This document shows positions 1-7,137 of a DNA stretch of 43,851 nucleotides, one piece after another. Where the stretch lies: the NCBI GenBank assembly GCA_020722085.1, contig DYLN01000015.1, positions 1-43,851 of the forward strand. Direction: 5' to 3'. This DNA comes from Melioribacter roseus (GTDB lineage: Bacteria > Bacteroidota > Ignavibacteria > Ignavibacteriales > Melioribacteraceae). The translations under genes were made by a program, and so were the position numbers. The notes beneath the pieces are model-generated. The model ran no database searches. It was given only the letters and a program-made list of their open reading frames with translations, and was not told where the DNA came from. Position 1 is the first letter of the stretch, and each line of letters opens with the position of its first letter.

Positions 1-236
1 GTAATAATAATTATTCCGCATTTGGGTTGATGCTTTTTCAGCAGATTTACCAGATCCAATCCGGATCCGCCTGGGAGCATCAAATCAATCAATGCGCAGT
101 CATATTCATAAAGATGAATTTTTTGTTCGGCAGTTTTAAAATCAGAAGCGCAGTCAGTTAAAAAATTCTCTTTCCCTATGAATTCCACAATTGACTCTGC
201 CAATGCAGCTTCATCTTCTACGATTAATATTTTCAT
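1..236 (-). CDS. Response regulator, N-terminal receiver domain (partial at window edge)
   Basis: Translation from the ATG at 236 gives a CheY-like receiver domain beginning MKILIVEDEAALAES. The acidic pair Glu7-Asp8 is visible, and Asp51 in ALIDLMLPGGSG is the expected phosphoacceptor. The gene runs off the left edge after 78 codons, so the output domain cannot be seen; an OmpR-like winged helix is common with this type of receiver but is not shown. It lies 88 bases downstream of the metal ATPase in the same direction. Two-component regulators often accompany metal-efflux genes, so a metal-responsive role is plausible but inferred. No clear Shine-Dalgarno sequence precedes the start. Confidence 0.85.
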   Translation of the reverse strand, partial: MKILIVEDEAALAESIVEFIGKENFLTDCASDFKTAEQKIHLYEYDCALIDLMLPGGSGLDLVNLLKKHQPKCGIIII

Positions 237-324
237 AATAAAAAAATAACTATAAATTCTGAATAAAAACTGAAGATAGGATTAGGCAGGATTGTTCTTT
301 TTGCATGGTTTCAAAAGGAGTATT

Positions 325-2442
325 TTATCTCATCACCCTCATCGCATTCAATATTGCAATAATCGCCACACCCATATCGCCAAACACTGCTTCCCACATT
401 GTGGCAATTCCGAAAGCTCCGAGAAGGATGAAGAATAATTTTACTCCCATTGCAAACATTATATTCTGCCAGACAATCGTTCTTGTCCGCTTCGCAACTT
501 CTATTGACTTTACCACCTGCATTGGCGAGTCTGTCATCAGCACAATGTCAGCTGTTTCTACCGCTGCATCGGAACCAAGCGCGCCCATTGCAATTCCTAC
601 ATCTGCACGGGCAATTACAGGGGCATCATTTATTCCATCCCCAACAAATGCAACTTTACCATCTTTAGTTGAACTCAGTAATTTTTCTATATGCTCAACT
701 TTATTCTCCGGCAGAAGCTCAGAATAAAATTCTTTTATGCCAAGCTTCTTTGCAAAAGCTTCTGCCGCACTTTTGTTATCGCCTGTAAGCATAACTGTGT
801 TTACTTTTAATTTATTAAGCTCAGTGATTGTCTCAACCGCTTCATCTTTTAATGAATCAGAAATTACAATGTATCCGGCATATTTTTTATTTATTGCAAC
901 GTGAACAACTGTTCCTTCTATATCGCATTTGTTATGTTCAATATTTTCCTTATGAAGAAGCTTATCATTTCCAACCATAATTTCATCAGAGTTTACTATC
1001 GCTTTAATGCCGTGTCCGGAAATTTCATTCACTTCACTTATTTCACTTTGATTAATTTTATTTTCATAAGCATCCTGAATTGATTTGGCAATTGGATGAC
1101 TTGAGTTTGCTTCTGCATAAGCAGCATATTTAAGAATTTCTTCTTCCTTGAATCCATTGGCAGAAACAATTTCTGCAACTTTGAATTCTCCTTTTGTAAG
1201 CGTTCCCGTTTTATCGAATACAACTGTTTTAATTTTCGTGAGCGCATCCAGATAGTTAGAACCTTTTACTAAAATTCCTTTTCGTGAAGCTCCGCCGATA
1301 CCGCCGAAGTATCCAAGCGGAATGCTGATTACTAATGCACATGGACAAGAAATTACCAGAACTACCAAAGCTCTGTATATCCAGCCTGCCTGTCCGGTAG
1401 GCAGGTCTGTAAATGTTTGTCCTGCAAAAAATAAAGGTGGTATAACTGCAAGAAGCAGCGCACCGAATACTACAACCGGCGTGTAATATCTTGCAAAAGT
1501 TGTAATGAATTTTTCTGTCTCTGCTTTTTTACTGCTGGCATTTTCAACTAATTCTAAGATTTTGGAGATGGACGATTCACCAAATTCTTTTGTTACTTCA
1601 ATTGTGAGTAGCCCACTTTTATTAATCATTCCCGCTAAAACTGTTTCTTTCTCCTTTACAGAAAGGGGAACAGATTCTCCTGTTAATGCAGAAGTATCAA
1701 CAAAAGAATTACCTTCAATTATATTTCCATCCAAAGGAATTTTTTCTCCGGGCTTAACAACGATTATTTGTCCCGGATGAACTTCCGTCGGCGAGACTCT
1801 TTTAACGTCGCCATTTATTTTGACGTTTGCATAATCCGGTCTTATCTCTAGCAAAGCTTTTACAGATTTTCTTGAGCGGTTTACTGCAATATCCTGGAAC
1901 AGTTCGCCGACAACATAAAACAGCATAACTGCAACTGCTTCAGCCATTTCATCAATTGCCAGTGCGCCGAGAGTTGCAATCGTCATCAAAAAATGTTCAT
2001 TGAATACTTTTCCTTTAACAATGCTTTTTACAGCGCCGCTTAAAACACCCCATCCGCTCAATAAATATGCGGAAATGAAAACCAGATATTCGGCAAGGTG
2101 ATAAGGCGTATTGTGAATTTCCTTTTCGAAAATCATTCCTCCGGCTAAAAGCAATAGCGTCAGAACAATCTTAAATAATTCCTTTTTGTTCTCAGATAAT
2201 TCAGCTTTCATAGCGAATTTTTGGATGGCAAAGATTTCTTCTGTTGTTTCAACTACTTCAACTTCCGGTTCAATTTCTTTTATTTTTTGTTTTACTTCTT
2301 CAATGTCCGGTGCATCAATTTGTAAAGTTGAGTTTGCAAAATTCACGGACACAAACTTTACTTCCGGCATCTTTGAAAGACTGTCTTCTATTTTTGCTGC
2401 ACACGAAGCGCAGTCAATATTTTTTAATTGATATTTTTTCAT
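325..2442 (-). CDS. zntA: P1B-type heavy-metal translocating ATPase (Zn/Cd/Pb class)
   Basis: This 705-residue P-type ATPase exports soft divalent metals across the inner membrane using ATP. An N-terminal HMA domain carries Cys11-x-x-Cys14. The transmembrane CPC motif is at residues 366-368, the phosphorylated Asp410 lies in DKTGTLTKG, the P1B-specific His-Pro pair is at 449-450, and GDGINDAP is near 601. Lys668 and Asp689 in the last membrane segments match the Zn/Cd/Pb subgroup (ZntA/CadA/PbrA) rather than the Cu subgroup. The start overlaps the upstream gene by four bases and has GGAAGG about eight bases before it. Residues 347-353 (LPTGQAG) are encoded by a palindromic repeat inserted in the short loop before the CPC helix. 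Exact metal preference cannot be read from sequence. Confidence 0.95.
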   Translation of the reverse strand: MKKYQLKNIDCASCAAKIEDSLSKMPEVKFVSVNFANSTLQIDAPDIEEVKQKIKEIEPEVEVVETTEEIFAIQKFAMKAELSENKKELFKIVLTLLLLAGGMIFEKEIHNTPYHLAEYLVFISAYLLSGWGVLSGAVKSIVKGKVFNEHFLMTIATLGALAIDEMAEAVAVMLFYVVGELFQDIAVNRSRKSVKALLEIRPDYANVKINGDVKRVSPTEVHPGQIIVVKPGEKIPLDGNIIEGNSFVDTSALTGESVPLSVKEKETVLAGMINKSGLLTIEVTKEFGESSISKILELVENASSKKAETEKFITTFARYYTPVVVFGALLLAVIPPLFFAGQTFTDLPTGQAGWIYRALVVLVISCPCALVISIPLGYFGGIGGASRKGILVKGSNYLDALTKIKTVVFDKTGTLTKGEFKVAEIVSANGFKEEEILKYAAYAEANSSHPIAKSIQDAYENKINQSEISEVNEISGHGIKAIVNSDEIMVGNDKLLHKENIEHNKCDIEGTVVHVAINKKYAGYIVISDSLKDEAVETITELNKLKVNTVMLTGDNKSAAEAFAKKLGIKEFYSELLPENKVEHIEKLLSSTKDGKVAFVGDGINDAPVIARADVGIAMGALGSDAAVETADIVLMTDSPMQVVKSIEVAKRTRTIVWQNIMFAMGVKLFFILLGAFGIATMWEAVFGDMGVAIIAILNAMRVMR
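1385..1405. repeat. Palindromic short interspersed repeat inserted in frame in the metal ATPase
   Basis: A 21-base near-palindrome has 7-base arms CCTGCCT and AGGCAGG around a CCGG-containing centre. It encodes LPTGQAG in the ATPase (residues 347-353). Related ATPases as I recall them run straight from the FFAGQTF-like loop to WIYRALV, so these seven codons look like an insertion of exactly 21 bases that keeps the frame. I saw no second copy in the window. Confidence 0.75.
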
Positions 2443-2696
2443 AAGTAATCACCTTCCGATTCTTTAAATGAATACGAGCTAGATAATTGATAGCCAAGAA
2501 AACCAACAATGATTCCAATAATTATTGTACTGAGTGTATGAGCAAAACCGGCAAGTGCAGTTGTGCTCATAGTAAACTTCTCATTCCAATTTTCAGATTT
2601 AGAAAGTGCAACCAATGGAATCCAATGATTCGGAATAGATGCGTGAACTATGCTGAGAAGAAATGCGCCCATTATTATTTGTGATAAACCGGTCAT
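2439..2696 (-). pseudogene. C-truncated multi-span membrane protein (metal-transport associated)
   Basis: The ATG at 2696 has AGGA nine bases upstream and is preferred over a TTG two codons earlier; the product is about 85 residues. It has two hydrophobic segments, one around the IPNHWIPLVAL stretch and one around GFAHTLSTIIIGIIVGFLGY. These resemble the first part of a larger (about 200 residue) TauE/UreH-like membrane protein found near metal-resistance genes in Bacteroidota. The reading frame then ends in unrelated residues (FKESEGDYL) at the start of the ATPase, with a four-base overlap. I infer that the 3' half was lost when the ATPase was joined on. It might still make a short membrane peptide. 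Family assignment is from memory. Confidence 0.55.
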
Positions 2697-2738
2697 ATTC
2701 AAGCATCCTATTGTTTTACAAATAAATCATTATGAAAT

Positions 2739-3080
2739 TCAAACGCTTCTCGGTGCATACATAATAACTGCTATGCCTATCAAGCAAATTGCTCCGCCGA
2801 TTAGATCATAATTATCGGGGGCTTTTCCGTCGATTTTCCAACCCCAAAGAATCGACATAACCACAAACACACCGCCGTAAGCCGCGTAAATTCTGCCGAA
2901 GATAGATGAAGACTGCAAAGTTGGAATTATTCCGTAAAGTACTAAGATTATTCCGCCGATTAATCCAAGCCAGATACTTCTGCCTTCACGCAGCCAAAGC
3001 CAAACAAGATAACCGCCGCTTATCTCAGCAAGGCCTGCAAGGAAGAATAAAAATATCGATTTCAGAATGTCTATTTGCAT
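2739..3080 (-). CDS. YnfA/UPF0060 family small membrane protein
   Basis: This 113-residue protein consists of four hydrophobic segments and matches the UPF0060 (YnfA) family closely. Hallmarks are the N-terminal [18 protein letters not shown] stretch, [12 protein letters not shown] in the third helix, and [20 protein letters not shown] at the end. The family is related in size and topology to small multidrug resistance transporters, but its function is not established. The length is normal and no defect is visible. It lies between the broken lspA and the truncated membrane gene in an operon-like array with the metal ATPase, which suggests a role in metal or toxic-compound export (inference). 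Confidence 0.9.
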   Translation of the reverse strand: MQIDILKSIFLFFLAGLAEISGGYLVWLWLREGRSIWLGLIGGIILVLYGIIPTLQSSSIFGRIYAAYGGVFVVMSILWGWKIDGKAPDNYDLIGGAICLIGIAVIMYAPRSV

Positions 3081-3125
3081 TTATTATTTCTCCTCATTTT
3101 TTTATTCTTATAATGATATAAAAAC

Positions 3126-3771
3126 TTAACTGCAACAGTCAATCATCATTTGTTGGTATTTTGAATACCTAATTTTGTAATCATTTGAAGCTTTAACCCC
3201 ATTTATATTTTGAGTTATTATTTCATCAGCATCTTTTACAGAAGTCAATTTGCCGAATGCCAAAAGTAAAATAACTCCAAGTGTTACAAAAACATCTGCA
3301 AAATTAAAGATAGGCCAGCGGCTTAAATTGTAGCCAAGAATTTGTAAATCAAAAAAAATCTATATCTATAAAGTCAACAAAAATTTCCTTTAAGCAGCGG
3401 CGCATAACCGAACATAATACCGAAGAAAACACGGTTTATCAAATTTCCAATTGCACCTGCAAGTATTAAAGATAACGGCATTCTTAACCAGAAAGATTCT
3501 TTCCTTATTTTATACAAATAAAACAGCAAACCGAGTGTTGCAATAACAGTGAACAATGTTAAATACTCTTTATTGCTAACGTGGATTCCGAATGCCATTC
3601 CCAGATTTTCTATGAATGTTAACTTCAGAAAATCTCCAAGAATCGGAATGCTTGAAGCATAAGGCATCCCTTCAATTCGGATGCCTACAAAAATAAGTCA
3701 ATTCCTTTTACAAGCAATTTTGTAATAACATCAATTATTACTGCTGCAAAAGTTATATATAGAACACTCAT
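3126..3771 (-). pseudogene. lspA: Signal peptidase II (lspA/pbrC type) broken by three homopolymer frameshifts
   Basis: From the ATG at 3771 the frame reads MSVLYITFAAVIIDVITKLL and then stops early. Moving frame at three A/T runs restores a complete LspA. The plus-strand run 3689-3693 is one base short, and runs 3379-3383 and 3351-3358 are each one base long. The restored protein has the ENLGMAFGI motif, VDFID with the first catalytic Asp, and FNFADVFV with the second. LspA removes signal peptides from prolipoproteins. Copies beside metal ATPases are known from lead-resistance operons (PbrC). The gene starts three bases after the DUF302 stop, so it belonged to this operon. Another lspA should exist elsewhere in the genome. 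Confidence 0.85.
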
Positions 3772-3774
3772 TTA

Positions 3775-4200
3775 TTACAAGCTCTCGATTACTTTTTTCA
3801 ATTTTCCTTGTATTGTTGAAGCTACTTTACCAAGCGTTTCATTCTTTACAGCTTGCATTGATGCAATTGGATCTATTGCCGCAACAACTGTTTCGCTTTT
3901 ATCGTTCACATAAACAATTACATTGCAAGGCAGCATCAGTCCAATTTGTTCTTCCGATTGCAATGCTTTATAAGCAAAAGGCGGATTGCAAGCACCAAGT
4001 ATTTTATACGGCTTGAAATCAACATCGAGCTTCTTCTTTAAGGTTTCTTTAACATCAATTTCGGTCAGAATGCCGAAACCTTCTTTCTTTAATTCTTCGG
4101 TTACCTTCTCTATCGCTTCTTCGTAACCGAGGTTAACTACTTTTGAGAATCCATAATTTGTTTGTTCTCCCGTAAAGCGGGATTTCACTTCGTTCAACAT
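3775..4200 (-). CDS. DUF302 family protein
   Basis: The ATG at 4200 is preferred over an upstream start at 4233 because AAAGGA lies about eight bases before it; the product is 141 residues. The body matches the DUF302 fold: GYEEAIEKVTEELKKEGFGIL near the N-terminus, then ILGACNPPFAYKAL, and the characteristic LMLPCNVIVY cysteine motif. DUF302 proteins are small and soluble and often sit beside metal-efflux or sulfur-metabolism genes; their biochemical role is unknown. The C-terminal helix (EILGKVAS-like, ending KLKKVIESL) is complete. No signal peptide is visible, so it is probably cytoplasmic. It is directly followed by lspA with a three-base gap. Confidence 0.85.
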   Translation of the reverse strand: MLNEVKSRFTGEQTNYGFSKVVNLGYEEAIEKVTEELKKEGFGILTEIDVKETLKKKLDVDFKPYKILGACNPPFAYKALQSEEQIGLMLPCNVIVYVNDKSETVVAAIDPIASMQAVKNETLGKVASTIQGKLKKVIESL

Positions 4201-4261
4201 TTTATTTTTCCTTTTGTTTTGTATTAAATTCACATTTAATATTTGTACGTTAATAAGACGA

Positions 4262-4336
4262 TTAAAAAAATATTAAATTGATTGCCACAACAATAGATAT
4301 ACCGACAAGTCTCTCTTTCAATGTATAGTTTACCAT
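4262..4336 (-). other. Possible 24-codon membrane peptide ORF
   Basis: An ATG at 4336 with AGGAAA upstream opens a 24-codon frame (MVNYTLKERLVGISIVVAIN...) of one hydrophobic helix, 12 bases after the preceding gene stops. It ends in a run of seven T on the coding strand. One extra T would extend it by nine mostly hydrophobic codons (LIVLLTYKY), so it may be another frameshifted remnant. I do not recognise it. Low confidence that it is translated. Confidence 0.3.
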
Positions 4337-4348
4337 TTTTAAATTTCC

Positions 4349-4858
4349 TTATTCCAATTCAAGACCAGCTTGTTTAAATCTATTTTCCAAATCTTTATAT
4401 GCAATTACTTCGTGATTAAATTCAATAAAAATTTGGTTTGAATTTTCATTTAGTTCATATTTACTTATGCCTTTGATGCTTGTTAACAGTTCATTCAACT
4501 TTTTATTCTGCCCAGCTTTTAACTCAGTTAAACAGATAACTGTTTTATTTTCATCAATCACTAAGTTCTTTACTTTATTTCCGTTTTTATTTTTTGCAAT
4601 CTCTGCTTCTAAGTATAGCCCAAAAGGCAGTTCTGTAAGTTTTGTTTCTTTGTTCCGGTATTTCACAGTCATTGTGGTATCAATATTAACCGGCATACAC
4701 GCAGCAGTTCCATAAACACAAATTACAATTTTATCATTGCCCATTTTTTCATTACCAATTGTGCCTTTTATTTTATCAGTTTCTTGTGCAAAGATGCTAG
4801 CGTTTACAAAATAAACCGTAAATATTAACAATATAATTTTATTAAATATTCTATCCAT
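4349..4858 (-). CDS. Secreted protein with C-terminal HMA-like fold lacking the CxxC pair
   Basis: This 169-residue product starts with a clear signal peptide (hydrophobic residues 8-23, likely cleavage near FAQ), so it should be exported to the periplasm. Residues about 118-169 (LNELLTSIKGISKYELN... to the end) have the spacing and hydrophobic pattern of a heavy-metal-associated (HMA) ferredoxin-like domain but no CxxC metal-binding pair. The middle holds three cysteines (47, 54, 109). AGGAGG stands about eight bases before the ATG. The place in the metal island suggests a periplasmic metal-handling role, which is inferred. I do not recognise a named family. Confidence 0.7.
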   Translation of the reverse strand: MDRIFNKIILLIFTVYFVNASIFAQETDKIKGTIGNEKMGNDKIVICVYGTAACMPVNIDTTMTVKYRNKETKLTELPFGLYLEAEIAKNKNGNKVKNLVIDENKTVICLTELKAGQNKKLNELLTSIKGISKYELNENSNQIFIEFNHEVIAYKDLENRFKQAGLELE

Positions 4859-4889
4859 TAACTCGTCCTCCTATTTCTTATTTTATATC

Positions 4890-5011
4890 GAGGGTGACCA
4901 AAAAGTAAGAATCAACAAAATAATTCGAGAAAATTCCCCGTAAAATACACGGGACAAGCTGCGCAATTCGCGGTTATTGTTCTATTAAAAAGTTACTTTT
5001 TGGTCAGCCTC
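4890..5011. mobile_element. MITE-like element, 122 bp with 19-bp terminal inverted repeats
   Basis: The left end GAGGGTGACCAAAAAGTAA (4890-4908) and the complement of 4993-5011 differ at a single base. The 84 bases between hold no coding frame of note but include a small CCCGT/ACGGG stem. Ends of this type resemble those of IS1182-like transposases as I recall them, so it is probably a non-autonomous derivative. It lies in the gap between two periplasmic-protein genes. No clear target-site duplication is visible. Confidence 0.7.
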
Positions 5012-5036
5012 AGATTATTAATCATTATTTATTTAA

Positions 5037-5606
5037 TTACCAGCAGCAGCGGTCTCTCATTCCATAATCCATATAATCACAGCCCCAGCCATAGTCTATA
5101 TATCCGTGATTTCTCGTTCCATAATCCATATAGCCGTTGTAATTCCAACCCCAGTTATCACACCAATTATCATAAACTGAGTTGTTATAATAGGGTAATT
5201 GAGTTTTGCCGAATACATTTTTTATTTTATTTGCGGCTTCCTTCTTTAAGCTGAAGACATTATCTTCAATATTTTTCAACTCGGTTTGATATTCTCTTAT
5301 GCGTTGTCTGCTGATTTCATCCTGTTGCCGGTAATTAAAGTATTCATCTCGGACTGAATCATATTTTTCAATTTCTGGTAGAATTAGTTCATCATATTGA
5401 GCTTTTATTTTATCTATCCGGCTTATTTGATCATCACTAAGCCGATACTGTTCCGGAACATTGTTATTCCAGTAAGATGAATCATACTTATGATTCATTG
5501 AGTTATTTTTGTTTGGATGTTCTTGTGCAAATAATGTTAAAGATACAAGCAGAACCACAATTCCTATTGCAATTCCGGCAAACCATTTTTTATTTGAAGT
5601 TAACAT
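5037..5606 (-). CDS. Spy/CpxP/ZraP-like periplasmic protein with aromatic, cysteine-rich tail
   Basis: This 189-residue protein has an N-terminal signal peptide or anchor (residues 8-27, ending LFAQ). Residues 52-135 are a charged, mostly helical segment containing LSDDQ (the LTxxQ motif position) and a long coiled region, as in Spy, CpxP and the zinc-binding ZraP. The tail (149-189) is unusual: three repeats YMDYG, YIDYG, YMDYG, many Trp, Tyr and Asn, and cysteines at 149, 176, 187 and 188. This is a likely metal- or redox-sensitive extension, by inference. AAGGAG precedes the ATG. The neighbours support a role in envelope metal stress; a general periplasmic chaperone role is the alternative. 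Confidence 0.7.
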   Translation of the reverse strand: MLTSNKKWFAGIAIGIVVLLVSLTLFAQEHPNKNNSMNHKYDSSYWNNNVPEQYRLSDDQISRIDKIKAQYDELILPEIEKYDSVRDEYFNYRQQDEISRQRIREYQTELKNIEDNVFSLKKEAANKIKNVFGKTQLPYYNNSVYDNWCDNWGWNYNGYMDYGTRNHGYIDYGWGCDYMDYGMRDRCCW

Positions 5607-5717
5607 TTTGTTACTCCTTGTAATGTTTACAAGTTAGAAATATTATTATACTATTTTAATATTTAATAGATAATTTGAAAAGAGAGAATGTCTGTGCATC
5701 CTCTAAAAAGAGTAGTA

Positions 5718-6062
5718 TTAAATCAGAAAAGTGCTATTGAAAAGATAGATTTTATTTGTTTTTTGTGGTGAGTAAAAACGCTCAGTCACTAACAAATTAT
5801 ATGAAGTATGTTGTATTCTTGGCTCATCTATATTAGAGTAACTAAATGATTTTTCGACTTTCAGTTTAAATAATTCATTTACTGCGCTTTTACCAATTTC
5901 AGTTTTTATTACTTTTACTACCTCACAATAATCTTGTGCTGTGGGTTGTTCCTTTTCGATTGTAAACCGTCCAATTTCAGAGTAAAAGAACCAAGCTAAC
6001 AATGGAGTTAATACCAAAATAGCTACCGACAATACACGATATTTTAATAAATATTTAATCAT
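5718..6062 (-). CDS. Hypothetical membrane-anchored protein
   Basis: This 114-residue protein has one hydrophobic segment (residues 9-27, LSVAILVLTPLLAWFFY) that could be an N-terminal anchor, followed by a soluble part with a single Cys47 in AQDYCEVVKVIKTEIGKS. I do not recognise the family. It is the first intact gene of the metal island after the broken P-II gene and is read in the same direction as the Spy-like protein, so it probably belongs to the same operon. The start lacks a strong Shine-Dalgarno sequence (only TAGAAATG context). Confidence 0.55.
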   Translation of the reverse strand: MIKYLLKYRVLSVAILVLTPLLAWFFYSEIGRFTIEKEQPTAQDYCEVVKVIKTEIGKSAVNELFKLKVEKSFSYSNIDEPRIQHTSYNLLVTERFYSPQKTNKIYLFNSTFLI

Positions 6063-6144
6063 TTCTATTTAGTATGATGCAAAAAAATAATAAAAGGTTC
6101 ATAATTATTCTATCCAATTCTGTTTCTCCCTCTGAGTGCTTACT

Positions 6145-6390
6145 TTAGATTGCACTCTCTCCTCTTTCATTCGTTCTTATCTTTACTACGTAGCTGACTT
6201 CAATAACATATATTTTCCCATCGCCCGGATTTCCGGTGTGTGCTGTTCTTTGAATTGTATCAACAATCTCATCAACCAAATCATTACGAACAACAATTTC
6301 AATTTTTACTTTGAGATTTAGATGATGCAGCTTTTCATCAACACTTGCACCTTCTATTTTCCCTTTTGATTTTCCGAATCCTTTTATTGT
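6145..6390 (-). pseudogene. P-II family signalling protein fragment (PII-NG type), 5' end missing
   Basis: The frame ending with TAA at 6145-6147 reads TIKGFGKSKGKIEG, then LKVKIEIVVRNDLVDEIVDT, AHTGNPGDGKIYVIEV and VVKIRTNERGESAI. This is the C-terminal two thirds of a GlnB/GlnK-like P-II protein, including the GDGKI and RTxERG signature positions. The first roughly 35 codons are missing, and an in-frame stop sits just before the fragment. Among P-II groups, PII-NG genes are known next to heavy-metal RND pumps, which fits the island; no RND gene is present. The fragment overlaps the last two codons and stop of the NlpC/P60 gene in another frame, marking a rearrangement junction. Confidence 0.8.
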
Positions 6391-7127
6391 TCAAAATAAT
6401 TGTTAATTCTTCTGGCACCAACATAACGACTTTTGTAATAGGGATTATCAAGGTGTGAAACAGTTACTCCAAGAGAGCGGCTGGCATGAACAAACTTTCC
6501 TTCACCAAGATAAATGCCTACGTGTCCGGGAAAGCTTCTTTTTGTTGTATTGAAAAATACAAGATCACCGAATTGCAGTTTATCTTTACTATTGATTTTC
6601 TCGCCGGTTTTATATTGTTCTCTTGCAGTGCGCGGGAGTTCAAGTGAGAGCGAAGTTTCGAAAATTTCTTTCGTAAAAGCTGAGCAGTCGATTCCGTTGT
6701 TTGTACTGCCACCGTATTTATAAGGAGTATCAATAAATTTTATAACTTCGAATAGAACTTTTTCACGCGGGGTTAGAGCCACGTTAAAACTTTTCAGCTT
6801 TTCATAATTTTCTAAAAATTTTTTTGTATAAAGATTCTCATCTGCACCTGCCGGAGGAGGTTCATCAAATTCCGAAGGATTATCGGGAAGATCGTTATAA
6901 ACCGTTATTTCAGTATTGTTTGCATTTTCACTATTTGATGCGGTAGAATTGTCGGCATCGCTCGGAGGTTTATCGTTGTCGGAAGAAAACCTTACATTTT
7001 TAGAATTAGTTTTATGTTCTTCCTTAGGTTTGGAATATCTTTCGCTGTAAGAGGATGATGAGCATGCAGAAGCAGTTATAATTATTATAACTATGATAAA
7101 AAATAATATCGGCTTTACAAATTTCAC
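6384..7127 (-). CDS. NlpC/P60 family lipoprotein (cell-wall endopeptidase)
   Basis: This 247-residue exported protein begins with GTG and a signal peptide ending in a lipobox (ITASAC, Cys22), so it should be lipid-anchored in the envelope. Residues 25-100 are a low-complexity Ser/Asn/Asp/Pro linker. Residues about 120-245 form the NlpC/P60 domain with catalytic Cys148 (NGIDCSAF), His202 (PGHVGIYLG) and His214 (KFVHASRS). Such enzymes cut D-gamma-glutamyl-diaminopimelate bonds in peptidoglycan peptides. It lies ten bases after the sigma-factor stop and ends the operon. Its last bases are shared with the P-II fragment, so its stop codon may come from the incoming DNA. Confidence 0.9.
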   Translation of the reverse strand: MKFVKPILFFIIVIIIITASACSSSSYSERYSKPKEEHKTNSKNVRFSSDNDKPPSDADNSTASNSENANNTEITVYNDLPDNPSEFDEPPPAGADENLYTKKFLENYEKLKSFNVALTPREKVLFEVIKFIDTPYKYGGSTNNGIDCSAFTKEIFETSLSLELPRTAREQYKTGEKINSKDKLQFGDLVFFNTTKRSFPGHVGIYLGEGKFVHASRSLGVTVSHLDNPYYKSRYVGARRINNYFEQ

Positions 7128-7137
7128 AATTAATCAA

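Noticed and set aside
305-727. 140-codon plus-strand ORF opposite the metal ATPase
   Set aside because: It is a low-complexity shadow of the ATPase 3' end, which is fully explained by the minus strand.
4880-5022. Target-site duplication around the MITE-like element
   Set aside because: Flanks (TATATC on the left, AGATTA on the right) show no direct repeat of useful length.
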